Source: an uncultured Bacteroidales bacterium (GTDB lineage: Bacteria; Bacteroidota; Bacteroidia; Bacteroidales; Paludibacteraceae). From it: a stretch of DNA of 12,168 nt. A program made the position numbers and the translations under genes. Below are positions 1 to 6,701 of this stretch, in pieces (the stretch's first letter is position 1; each line of letters opens with the position of its first letter). The stretch lies in the NCBI GenBank assembly GCA_945787425.1, contig CALZHO010000013.1:1-12168 (forward strand), given 5' to 3'. Below the pieces are notes generated by a model that had not been told where the DNA came from, did no database searches, and was given only the letters and a program-made list of their open reading frames with translations.

Positions 1-882
1 AAACTCATAATCAATTTTCTCGCCCATGGTCACGAGCATGTAGAAGGGTTTCTTGTCCTCATCTTCCATCGAGTCCACCACGATACATGTCATCCCCTTC
101 ACCTGTGTGATTTCGCGCGAGTGGTCGTGTCCCGACCATACCATATCTACCCCATGCTTTTCAAACAAGTTGAGCAGCGCATAGGTCTCTTCTTGCGTGT
201 AGTTGGAGGTGTGTCCTTGCGAACCATCACGTTTGAAGAAATGCGTATGCGTACATGCTACGATATGGCGAAAATCCTGCTTATCTGCCCACTCCAATGT
301 CTCACGAAGCCATTGCAACTGCTTGCTGCCCACCGTGCCATCTGCCGAATCATAGACCACGAACAAATCCTTCTTTCTCGAAGGAGTCTCTACTACAAAG
401 TAGTAGTAGCACGTCTTGAAATACTTGATATACTCTGGCCACTGTTTGAAATAAATATCGTGGTTGCCTGTTACAGCCATCAGTGTATCCTTTTTTGCGG
501 GATTGAGCGGCACTGCCTGATATGCCGAGTACATCTCATCAAAATAGTTTTGCGCATCAATAATATCGCCCAAATGCACAGCTACTGGACACAGCGGATC
601 TTTGCGATAAGTATCAATGAAGTATGTCCAACGCGTTTGTGTTTTGCTCACATGGGTGTCGGTGCACACATACACGCGGTAGTCATCCACTGGGGCTTGC
701 AGCGTGGTAAAACCATGCTGGTCATTATATATTTTGGATTCCTCAAATCGTTCATCAATCTTTGGTGAAGTACCAGCAAACATACCCACCATATCCAATC
801 GTGCCTCTGGTCCGCAAGCGGTGAAGATGGAACCAAGAACCAGGAACAAGGAACCAAGACCAATTTGTATATTCTTTTTCAT
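1..882 (-). CDS. Calcineurin-like metallophosphoesterase lipoprotein (3' end outside window)
   Basis: A secreted, lipid-anchored metal-dependent phosphoesterase; the substrate cannot be told. Reading leftward from ATG at 880-882, 294 residues are visible before the window edge, so the C-terminus is missing. Residues 1-22 form a signal peptide followed by Cys23 (FTAC), a slightly loose lipobox, so the protein is probably tethered in the periplasm or on the outer membrane. The metal-binding motifs of the calcineurin-like fold come in the usual order: D75-T-H77, GDIID at 105-109, GNHD at 139-142, THTH at 211-214, and GHDH at 251-254. It lies 57 bp after the beta-barrel-like gene with no clear promoter between, so the two are probably co-transcribed. 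The hydrophobic core of the signal peptide is written in a GGAACCAAGA-type repeat that recurs in mutS2. The family is secure; the precise role is unknown. Confidence 0.88.
   Translation of the reverse strand, partial: MKKNIQIGLGSLFLVLGSIFTACGPEARLDMVGMFAGTSPKIDERFEESKIYNDQHGFTTLQAPVDDYRVYVCTDTHVSKTQTRWTYFIDTYRKDPLCPVAVHLGDIIDAQNYFDEMYSAYQAVPLNPAKKDTLMAVTGNHDIYFKQWPEYIKYFKTCYYYFVVETPSRKKDLFVVYDSADGTVGSKQLQWLRETLEWADKQDFRHIVACTHTHFFKRDGSQGHTSNYTQEETYALLNLFEKHGVDMVWSGHDHSREITQVKGMTCIVVDSMEDEDKKPFYMLVTMGEKIDYEF
829..859. repeat. GGAACCAAGA-type degenerate tandem repeat inside the signal peptide of the phosphoesterase
   Basis: The plus strand has overlapping GGAACCAAGA / GGAACAAGGA units. Bases 841-859 are identical (19 bp) to the reverse complement of 4162-4180 in mutS2. 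Read on the minus strand the repeat encodes the hydrophobic run LGSLFLVLGS (residues 9-18). Confidence 0.75.
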
Positions 883-902
883 AATTTCGTATATGTTTTA
901 AA

Positions 903-939
903 CACTAAACAGTAGCGCCATAGGCGCGTTCACTAAACA
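903..939. repeat. Intergenic direct repeat CACTAAACA with a small hairpin between the copies
   Basis: CACTAAACA occurs at 903-911 and again at 931-939. Between them lies a GCGCC-ATA-GGCGC stem-loop. The element fills nearly the whole gap between the beta-barrel-like gene and the phosphoesterase. There is no T-run after the hairpin, so it does not look like an intrinsic terminator. It may belong to the dispersed intergenic repeats seen elsewhere in the window. Confidence 0.5.
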
Positions 940-1671
940 CTAAAATCGGTACTCCGCACCTGCACGGAGTTCCGCGCCATAGTAGTGTGCATTCAGGTGG
1001 AACATGCCTGCCAGTTTCATTTTACCTGATAGGCGTACGCGCCAATGCTCGTTGATGTCGTACCAACCGCCAAGGTAGAACATCGGTTGCCACATGCGCT
1101 CCACTTGGTAGTTGTCCATATTCGACACACACAAACTGATATTCCATGCTGCGCTTTGCGGACGTACAAACGCTTCCACGCGATAGACGGCATCAAAGGG
1201 TTCGAGAATCATCTCATCCTCGCTGCGATTGGTGTATGGCAATGGAGTGATGATACGATTGCTCATACCCACTTGCACATTCACATATTGCATCTTGTAT
1301 CCCACCGAGAAAGCATGTACAAAATCGCGAAAACTGTCTCTATTGACCCATCTCATCATCAGTCGGTCTTCGAGGTACAGTTCACCCACAGGCAATACGA
1401 ATTTGGGTCTGATTTGTACCCCTGCCGTGTAAAAGTTGTCGGTACTGGTTCGGATATTTGCTTGCATATCAAAATGCTTATTGATAGGCAGATAGGCATC
1501 TATATCGAAGTTCGCATACGACCCGTATGTCAGATTGTGCCCATAACCCGCATGTATCGACACGCTATACGTCGTATCCCCTGGCTGTACTTGCGCCATA
1601 GCTGTAGGAGCAAGGAGCAAGAAAAAAAGAAAAAACGGAAGAGTGAAAACGGAAAGGAGTTTATTTTTCAT
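940..1671 (-). CDS. Outer-membrane beta-barrel-like protein of unknown function
   Basis: I do not recognise a specific family. The 243-residue product starts with a clear signal peptide (Lys3 and Lys4, hydrophobic core to about residue 20, likely cleavage after AMA at 24-26). The mature part has many short amphipathic strands rich in Tyr, Trp and Phe with alternating polarity, and it ends in YRF. A C-terminal aromatic residue is typical of outer-membrane barrels recognised by the Bam complex. This size fits a small barrel of about 8-10 strands. It has its own sigma-ABfr-type promoter at 1794-1825 and a leader of roughly 115 nt. The phosphoesterase lipoprotein follows it, so the pair may act together in the envelope, but that is inference from position. 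A GGAGCAAGG-like repeat (1607-1622) encodes part of the signal peptide. Confidence 0.75.
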   Translation of the reverse strand: MKNKLLSVFTLPFFLFFLLLAPTAMAQVQPGDTTYSVSIHAGYGHNLTYGSYANFDIDAYLPINKHFDMQANIRTSTDNFYTAGVQIRPKFVLPVGELYLEDRLMMRWVNRDSFRDFVHAFSVGYKMQYVNVQVGMSNRIITPLPYTNRSEDEMILEPFDAVYRVEAFVRPQSAAWNISLCVSNMDNYQVERMWQPMFYLGGWYDINEHWRVRLSGKMKLAGMFHLNAHYYGAELRAGAEYRF

Positions 1672-1793
1672 AATTCAAAATTCTTAAAGGTACTATAAAA
1701 AATTCACATACGCAAATATAGCGAGCACTTTTTTTGAAAAGATGGATGCGTTTGTACGTATCCTTGATAGGTTGTTGTTTGTCGATTCTGGTG

Positions 1794-1825
1794 CAAAGGT
1801 AATACATTTTCTTGATATATACAAA
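1794..1825 (-). promoter_or_regulatory. Bacteroidota-type promoter for the beta-barrel-like gene
   Basis: On the minus strand TTTG (1822-1825) is followed by a 20-nt spacer and TACCTTTG (1794-1801), matching the Bacteroidota -33/-7 consensus. The expected start is about 1788, giving a leader of about 115 nt before the ATG at 1671. Confidence 0.75.
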
Positions 1826-1856
1826 TGATGGTTTATTATTTTATTAGATGATAGTA

Positions 1857-2051
1857 TTACCCTTCCTCTCTCTGCCACTCGTGGCAGAGAGAGGAAGGGG
1901 CAGCTCTCCCCCAATTCTGCTCTTCCCAAATTGTTTTCGGGGTGCGACTTTCATCTTGCAGATAAACACTCATAGGCGTACGCATATTAATGCTTCGATG
2001 AGGGCGGATATTATTGTATATATCTATGATATGCGCTATCTCTATTTGTGC
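1857..2051 (-). pseudogene. C-terminal remnant of an IS3-type transposase (rve integrase tail)
   Basis: An open stretch of 64 codons on the minus strand contains IYNNIRPHRSINMRTPMSVY. This matches the signature at the C-terminus of IS3-family integrase domains, Y-N-x-x-R-P-H-x-S-x-x-x-x-T-P-x-x-V/A-Y. No start codon or catalytic DDE region is present. An in-frame TAG lies immediately upstream (2052-2054), and the GH3 gene ends 13 nt further on, so the rest of the element has been deleted. The reading frame ends inside the long palindrome, so its last 15 or so codons are probably not original transposase. Everything from 1672 to 2066 lacks an intact gene; besides this scar it holds the palindrome, a promoter and the leader of the beta-barrel-like gene. 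Confidence 0.7.
1860..1899. repeat. Perfect 19-bp inverted repeat (long hairpin)
   Basis: Arms 1860-1878 and 1881-1899 are exact reverse complements separated by only TC. The arm reads CCCTTCCTCTCTCTGCCAC. It overlaps the end of the transposase remnant and lies between the GH3 gene and the next promoter. There is no T-run on either side, so a classical intrinsic terminator is unlikely. It could be the end of a small mobile element, a dispersed palindromic repeat, or an mRNA 3'-end stabiliser for the upstream operon. Confidence 0.85.
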
Positions 2052-2066
2052 CTATAGCAGGTTGTA

Positions 2067-3761
2067 TTACTCTACCACCAATTGTTTGAACTTAGCATGG
2101 CGTTTCTCATCTTGCATGAGCAGATTCATCTTGAACTGACCATCGCGGGCACCTTCGGCGATACATTGTGCCTTGAACTTCTCGAATGATTGCTCCACCA
2201 AACGATGTGTGATAGGGTCTTTCACGCGGAAAGAAGCACGCTTAGCATCGTACTCAATATTTGTTGCTTTCAACTCGTCGTCCACCAGTTTGGTAAAGTT
2301 CTCCGCTTGCTCTTGGGTAGTGGATTGGTCAGCAAACTCGTAATAGAAATGATAAGCAGACTTATCCATATCGGCAAAGCCAACAAAGAACTTGGTCATC
2401 AACCCACTCTTCTCCTCAGCAGCATGCACTGCCTCAATGAACTGACGTTCGTGTAGTTTCTCGCCCGTCATAGTCACAATACCATTCACCTTCTGAATCA
2501 TGTGTACAGTAGGCGTGTTGCAGAAGGAAGGTCCTACCTCCAATAAGTCATTCATGTTATAGCGATACAAGCCCGCAAAGGTAGTCACATAAGGACAATA
2601 GCGTTTGCCCGCTTGTAGCTCGTGGAGCTGCAGATAATGTTTGTTCTCACTCTCCAGTTCTTCCTCTGCTACAAACTCGTAGTAATGGAAATGTGGGAAA
2701 AGTACCGTATTTACTGTATCATCAAGCACTAAGCCGAAGCGACACTCTGATGCGAAGTAACCAAACTCTTGGTGCAACATCTGCTCTGGGAACGAGCCAT
2801 TAATCTTGTCCAGATACACAGCCGTATTACCACACTTCCAAGTATTGAGAATCTGCATGTTAGGCCAAAAATGCTTAGGTAGCACAGTACCATATTGTGC
2901 CTTCAACGCACGCAATTCAGCTGCACGCTCTGGATTTGGTTTCAGATATGGCTGAATATCCTCGCGAATCCATTGTGGGATATTCAGTTTCGCATTCAGC
3001 GTACCATGCTCAATATCAGTACAATAGTCATCATAGTACTCATTGACATTATTTTGCATCTCTACGATAGTTGAGGGGTTGGCAGTCACCACAAGGGTGA
3101 TATTACGCTCAATACCCATACGCATCAAGGTATAATAGCGGGCGGTATAATCCTCAATAGAGAAGACTGATGCTGGCGAAGCGTAGAGTTTCTTGACAAA
3201 ACCAGGACAGTCGCGCTGCGTAACACCACTTACCGAGCCAAACATAGTGCCATCGGGTGCTTCGCCCTCTTTCACTTTGCCCACAATAGAAACAATCTTG
3301 CCTGTAAACACTTCTGGTCGATTTTTGATAAAGTTAAAGAGCCAAACTTTGGTCATCTTACCATAGATATTATGCAAATACTCCTTGGTAATTGGCACCC
3401 ATTTTGGCTCTTTAGTCGTTCCCGAAGTAGTGGCATACAATACTGGTTTGCCCGGGAACAGGATATTCGATGCACCATGCTTGTGTTTCTCCACATATGG
3501 GCGAAGATCCTCGTAATCATTCAGTTGTACATACTTTTGATAGCGAGCATAGAGTTCAGTATCAGTTTTTGCTTCTAAGATTTCAGCAAAATGATGCTCC
3601 TTACCATATTCAGTATCGCGTGCGTAGGTAAGGATTTCTCGAAGCGTTTTCTCTTGTGCTTTGCGTGGATTTTTCGACGCACGCTTGAGCGATAAATACT
3701 GGATTCCTCCAGCGCAACCTAACAAAAAATTAGGTACAAATGGACATGATTTTGATTCCAT
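2067..3761 (-). CDS. GH3 auxin-responsive-promoter family protein (acyl-adenylate/amido synthetase-like)
   Basis: A 564-residue member of the GH3 family, a branch of the ANL adenylating superfamily. Plant members activate a carboxylic acid with ATP and join it to an amino acid; bacterial substrates are largely unknown. Visible motifs are the ATP-binding TTSGTT at 111-116, the conserved AGLYRYNMNDLLEV at 396-409, GIVTMTGEKL at 427-436, and GQFK (521-524) near the C-terminus, in the region that carries the catalytic lysine in the superfamily. Length is normal. There is no signal peptide, so it should be cytoplasmic. The gene follows mutS2 after 74 bp and no convincing promoter is visible in between, so it is probably the last gene of the operon starting at 7700. 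The transposase scar begins just after its stop codon. Family assignment is firm; substrate is not known. Confidence 0.88.
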   Translation of the reverse strand: MESKSCPFVPNFLLGCAGGIQYLSLKRASKNPRKAQEKTLREILTYARDTEYGKEHHFAEILEAKTDTELYARYQKYVQLNDYEDLRPYVEKHKHGASNILFPGKPVLYATTSGTTKEPKWVPITKEYLHNIYGKMTKVWLFNFIKNRPEVFTGKIVSIVGKVKEGEAPDGTMFGSVSGVTQRDCPGFVKKLYASPASVFSIEDYTARYYTLMRMGIERNITLVVTANPSTIVEMQNNVNEYYDDYCTDIEHGTLNAKLNIPQWIREDIQPYLKPNPERAAELRALKAQYGTVLPKHFWPNMQILNTWKCGNTAVYLDKINGSFPEQMLHQEFGYFASECRFGLVLDDTVNTVLFPHFHYYEFVAEEELESENKHYLQLHELQAGKRYCPYVTTFAGLYRYNMNDLLEVGPSFCNTPTVHMIQKVNGIVTMTGEKLHERQFIEAVHAAEEKSGLMTKFFVGFADMDKSAYHFYYEFADQSTTQEQAENFTKLVDDELKATNIEYDAKRASFRVKDPITHRLVEQSFEKFKAQCIAEGARDGQFKMNLLMQDEKRHAKFKQLVVE

Positions 3762-3800
3762 AATCGTATAAATTTTGTTTGTTAATAGTACTTCATAATA

Positions 3801-3838
3801 TGAGGTTACATGTTGCCTTACAACAATCTACAACCTCA
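3801..3838. repeat. Nested imperfect inverted repeat at the mutS2 stop codon
   Basis: TGAGGTT (3801-3807) pairs with AACCTCA (3832-3838), and inside them TGTTG (3811-3815) pairs with CAACA (3821-3825). The element covers the mutS2 stop codon and most of the gap before the GH3 gene. There is no T-run, so it may be an RNA processing or stability structure rather than a terminator. Confidence 0.35.
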
Positions 3839-6310
3839 ATACAATTCGATGATTGTGATCCCTGCGCCACCGCGGTCGGGGTCGCCATCGTGGAAGGAGA
3901 TGTCGCCCGATTTCAGGCGACGCATGCTCTTCTGACGCTCAGCCAGATAGTCGCGAACAACCTGCTTCAATGCACCAGTACCTGTGCCGTGTAAGATTGT
4001 CACTTGCTCGGCATTCACCATCAAAGCATCATCCACATACGCTATCAGCACTTCTAATGCCTCATCAGCACGCAAACCGCGGATATCCAACTCGCGTTGG
4101 AAACTCAATTTCTTCTTTCTCAGTTCATCCGCCACATTGCTAATTCGTCTTTGCTCTTGACTCTTGGTTCCTTGTTCCTGAATCAGCTTAGCAGGATTCT
4201 TGGTCAACACCTTCAACTCGCTCAAATCGCGTAAGATATTCTTTTGCTTCTCAACCTTGGAGGATGCCTTTTTATCTCCCTTCCCTTGCGGGGTCCCCGA
4301 CAAATTTGCAATTTGTGGGGTGCTTTCAGGGAGGGGCTGGGGGTAGGCTTGCACCTTCGTCTTCAAGTTCTCCACCTTTTGGCGGGCAGCTTGGGTGGCT
4401 TTCTTCTCGGCTTTAGCCTCCTTAATCTCGCGGATAGTACGCTCTATGGTGGCATTGCTCTTGCGCAATATATCTGCTGCCTCGGCATTGGCTTCCTCTA
4501 AGATAGCACGTTTCTTGGCCTTGATACCTGCTAATTGTTCCTCATAATGCGCAATCTTCTCCTCCAGATGTTTCTCCTTCTGTCGGATATTCTGGCGTTT
4601 ATTCTCCCAATAACGTTTATCACGGGCTATGTCTTGGAGTTGCTTGTCGTAGTCGATATGTTCTTCGCCGACAATATCGGTAGCCCGTTGGATAATCGTT
4701 TCGGGCAAACCAATCTGGCGAGCAATCTCCACCGCAAAGCTACTACCTGCCTGACCAATAGAGAGTTGGAAAAGCGGTTTGAGCTGTCCACGGTCATAGA
4801 GCATAGCACCATTGATGATGCCCTCGGTACGCTCTGCCAAGTGCTTGAGATTACTATAGTGGGTAGTAATCACGCCAAAAGCACCTTGTTCGTTGAGTTG
4901 CGAAAGTACGGCTTCGGCTATTGCGCCACCTATCATGGGTTCGGTACCTGTACCAAACTCATCAATCAACAATAGCGTTTGTGCGTCTGCATAACGCACA
5001 AAATGTTTCATATTCTTAAGGTGAGATGAGTAAGTAGAAAGGTCGTCCTCAATGGACTGTTCGTCGCCTATATCAATCAGCAAGTTCTTAAAAAAACCCA
5101 TCCTACTCGCCTCGCTCATCGGCACTGGCAAACCGCATTGCAACATGTATTGCAACATGGCTACAGTCTTCAAGCACACCGACTTACCACCCGCGTTAGG
5201 ACCACTTATCACCAGTATTCTCTCTCCTTTCAGCTCTCCGTTTTCACCTTTCAGTTTTCCGTTTTCACCTAATAACCTAATAGTCAAGGGCACAACGGTC
5301 TTGCCTTGTCTGCGGAAATTGAGCAATAAGACAGGGTGATACGCTTCGCGCCAGTCTATCATAGGTTGTCGCGACACTTCTGGCACGATGGCGTGTATAT
5401 CGATAGCAAACAGAGCTTTCGCACGTAAAAAATCCACCTCGCCCAAATAGTTTTCTGTATCCATGATCTGTGGCACTTTGGGACGCAATTGTTCGGTTAT
5501 TTCCAATAGTATGCGAATGCGCTCGCGGCGCTCTTCTCCCTCCAATTCGCGAATACGGTTGTTGGCTTCCACTACCTGTTGTGGTTCGATAAAAACGGTT
5601 TTTCCTGTCGCCGATTCATCGTGCACGATACCGCCAATCTTACGTTTATAAGCTGGCGGCACAGGCAACACTAACCTACCCTCGCGCATAGTAGGCGCAG
5701 CATCTTTTTCGAGTATACCTTCGGCTTGCGCTTGGCGCAAAATAGCATTCAGCGCACGGCTCACAGAACCTTGAGAGGCACTAATCTCCTTACGAATACG
5801 TGCCAGTTCGGGCGAAGCATTGTCGCGCATCTTACCGTAGCGATCCAGAATAGAATCAAGAACCAAGATAATGGAACCAAGATTCCATTCCTTCGTCTGG
5901 TTAATCGTTACGGATAAGTCTTTGCTCCTTGTTCCTTGCTCCTGACTCAGCAGCGGATATTTCGCCTTATCCAGCGTAGCGAAGAAGCGCTCCAGTTGGG
6001 CAGCGTAGTCCAACATCTTCCTCAGAGAGAAGAGTTCCGATTCGTCCATATATAGACCCTCAATACGAATACGCGATAGTGCTTCGCGCAAATCATAAAT
6101 CTCGCCATGCGGAAAAGCCAACGCAGGGTCACTGAGGAGTGCCATCATCTCTCGCACACGTGCCAAAAGCGTACTCACCGCAGGAAAATACGTGAGCCAC
6201 TGCATGGCATCCACACGCTCCTTGCCCAATATGGACATGCAGCACCCTTTCAGGCCATCACGTATAACCTGAAAATCAATCTTCTGCTCTATATTCTCTG
6301 GATAAATCAT
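3836..6310 (-). CDS. mutS2: MutS2 family ATPase/endonuclease with an Smr domain
   Basis: An 824-residue MutS2 homologue. The family acts in the cytoplasm on branched DNA and, in Bacillus, on collided ribosomes. Domains in order: N-terminal MutS core and lever (about 1-340), ATPase with Walker A GPNAGGKS (370-377), DDLSTYSSH (422-430) and Walker B LLLIDEFGTGTEP (446-458), a Lys/Glu-rich coiled coil (about 555-655), and a C-terminal Smr nuclease domain (741-824) with LDIRG (741-745) and HGTGTG (774-779). Compared with Bacteroidales relatives I remember, the KOW-like beta segment between coiled coil and Smr is absent; low-complexity sequence fills that space. Repeat-like sequence also appears at residues 121-155 and 348-363. 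All motifs are intact, so the gene is probably functional. ATG at 6308-6310 gives the family's usual N-terminus (MIYPENIEQKI). It is 88 bp after the DUF721 gene without an obvious promoter. Confidence 0.95.
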   Translation of the reverse strand: MIYPENIEQKIDFQVIRDGLKGCCMSILGKERVDAMQWLTYFPAVSTLLARVREMMALLSDPALAFPHGEIYDLREALSRIRIEGLYMDESELFSLRKMLDYAAQLERFFATLDKAKYPLLSQEQGTRSKDLSVTINQTKEWNLGSIILVLDSILDRYGKMRDNASPELARIRKEISASQGSVSRALNAILRQAQAEGILEKDAAPTMREGRLVLPVPPAYKRKIGGIVHDESATGKTVFIEPQQVVEANNRIRELEGEERRERIRILLEITEQLRPKVPQIMDTENYLGEVDFLRAKALFAIDIHAIVPEVSRQPMIDWREAYHPVLLLNFRRQGKTVVPLTIRLLGENGKLKGENGELKGERILVISGPNAGGKSVCLKTVAMLQYMLQCGLPVPMSEASRMGFFKNLLIDIGDEQSIEDDLSTYSSHLKNMKHFVRYADAQTLLLIDEFGTGTEPMIGGAIAEAVLSQLNEQGAFGVITTHYSNLKHLAERTEGIINGAMLYDRGQLKPLFQLSIGQAGSSFAVEIARQIGLPETIIQRATDIVGEEHIDYDKQLQDIARDKRYWENKRQNIRQKEKHLEEKIAHYEEQLAGIKAKKRAILEEANAEAADILRKSNATIERTIREIKEAKAEKKATQAARQKVENLKTKVQAYPQPLPESTPQIANLSGTPQGKGDKKASSKVEKQKNILRDLSELKVLTKNPAKLIQEQGTKSQEQRRISNVADELRKKKLSFQRELDIRGLRADEALEVLIAYVDDALMVNAEQVTILHGTGTGALKQVVRDYLAERQKSMRRLKSGDISFHDGDPDRGGAGITIIELY
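4162..4180. repeat. GGAACCAAGA-type repeat within the mutS2 linker
   Basis: The minus strand here is identical over 19 bp to 841-859 on the plus strand. In the mutS2 frame it encodes the hydrophilic QEQGTK (residues 711-716) shortly before the Smr domain. Confidence 0.75.
4271..4348. repeat. In-frame palindromic repeat insertion in the mutS2 linker
   Basis: A GC-rich block codes for residues 655-680, a Pro/Gly-rich stretch (AYPQPLPESTPQ...GTPQGKGD) between coiled coil and Smr. At the DNA level it holds ACAAATT-TGC-AATTTGT (4300-4316) flanked by CCCC (4295-4298) and GGGG (4317-4320), inside partly complementary CTCCCTTCCCT and AGGGAGGGG segments. It resembles intergenic palindromic repeats more than protein-coding sequence. 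Confidence 0.65.
5222..5269. repeat. 21-bp tandem repeat in mutS2 just before the Walker A motif
   Basis: Two near-identical 21-bp units plus a partial third encode GENGKLK-GENGELK-GE (residues 348-363). They lie between PLTIRL and the RILVISGPNAGGKS strand. Relatives I recall have only a short turn here, so this looks like an in-frame expansion. Confidence 0.7.
5846..5950. repeat. Degenerate GGAACAAGG / CTTGGTTCC repeats in the mutS2 N-terminal region
   Basis: The minus strand at 5921-5950 has AGGAGCAAGGAACAAGGAGC (coding for SQEQGTRSK). Bases 5846-5881 carry the opposite orientation, CTTGGTTCCATTATCTTGG (coding for LGSIILVLDSIL). This is the same repeat family as 829-859, arranged here as an imperfect inverted pair within one gene. 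Confidence 0.5.
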
Positions 6311-6326
6311 TCGTTTCTTTTTTGGT

Positions 6327-6390
6327 TATAGGACGCTTCGCTAATGGTCCATTACCCCTTACCCTTTAGGCGGAACGCCGTCCATTACCC
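6327..6390. repeat. Intergenic repeat shared with the methyltransferase gene
   Basis: The gap between the DUF721 gene and mutS2 is mostly repeat. TAGGCGGAACGCCGTCCA at 6367-6384 is identical to 8741-8758. The reverse complement of 6327-6345 matches 8724-8742 at 17 of 19 positions. TCCATTACCC also occurs twice (6348-6357 and 6381-6390). The two main units face each other, forming an imperfect hairpin. No promoter consensus is visible. Confidence 0.75.
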
Positions 6391-6398
6391 ATATCCAA

Positions 6399-6701
6399 TC
6401 ACCCCAACAACCTTATATCCTTCAGCACTTTAGCACCTGCGGCATCGTTGAGTTTGCGCAGCAAATCAAAGCGCACATCAAAGAGTTGCGAACGCAGAGC
6501 CGCCGAACGGATATGTACATATAGCACACCATTCTTCACCTCGCTATCTCCCATGTATTGCACCACTGTCTTACCCAACACTTCGGGCAAGAGCGCAAGC
6601 ACCTTGCGCTCCAACAGGGGTTGCTCCAACTCCGAGCCGTGGATAAAATCCGCCAACAGTTCGCCTATTGCACGTGCTTTATGTATCTCTCTTTCTACCA
6701 C
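6399..6701 (-). CDS. DUF721 / DciA-like protein
   Basis: A 100-residue protein with the DUF721 pattern: a helical N-terminus, LPEVLGKTVVQYM (43-55), a central strand NGVLYVHIRSAALRSQL (57-73), and a C-terminal LRKLNDAAGAKVLKDIRLLG. DciA, the best-known family member, loads the replicative helicase DnaB in many bacteria; whether this short protein does so is inference. The start must be the GTG at 6699-6701, because the codon just before it is the TAA of the glucosaminidase gene, in the same frame, and no ATG follows until about residue 50. Translation is therefore probably coupled. The next gene downstream is mutS2, so two DNA-related genes sit together behind a cell-wall enzyme. Confidence 0.78.
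   Translation of the reverse strand: MVEREIHKARAIGELLADFIHGSELEQPLLERKVLALLPEVLGKTVVQYMGDSEVKNGVLYVHIRSAALRSQLFDVRFDLLRKLNDAAGAKVLKDIRLLG

Noticed and set aside
121..768. 215-codon rightward open frame opposite the phosphoesterase
   Set aside because: It is the antisense of a gene with clear metal-binding motifs; its own translation has no recognisable domain or promoter.
1045..1698. 217-codon rightward open frame opposite the beta-barrel-like gene
   Set aside because: Antisense shadow; the leftward frame has a signal peptide, a C-terminal YRF and a consensus promoter.
1693..1929. 78-codon leftward open frame across the 1794-1825 promoter
   Set aside because: It spans the palindrome, the promoter and the leader, and has no family features.
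3801..3838. Intrinsic terminator after mutS2
   Set aside because: The inverted repeat is imperfect, has a long interrupted loop and is not followed by a T-run on the minus strand.
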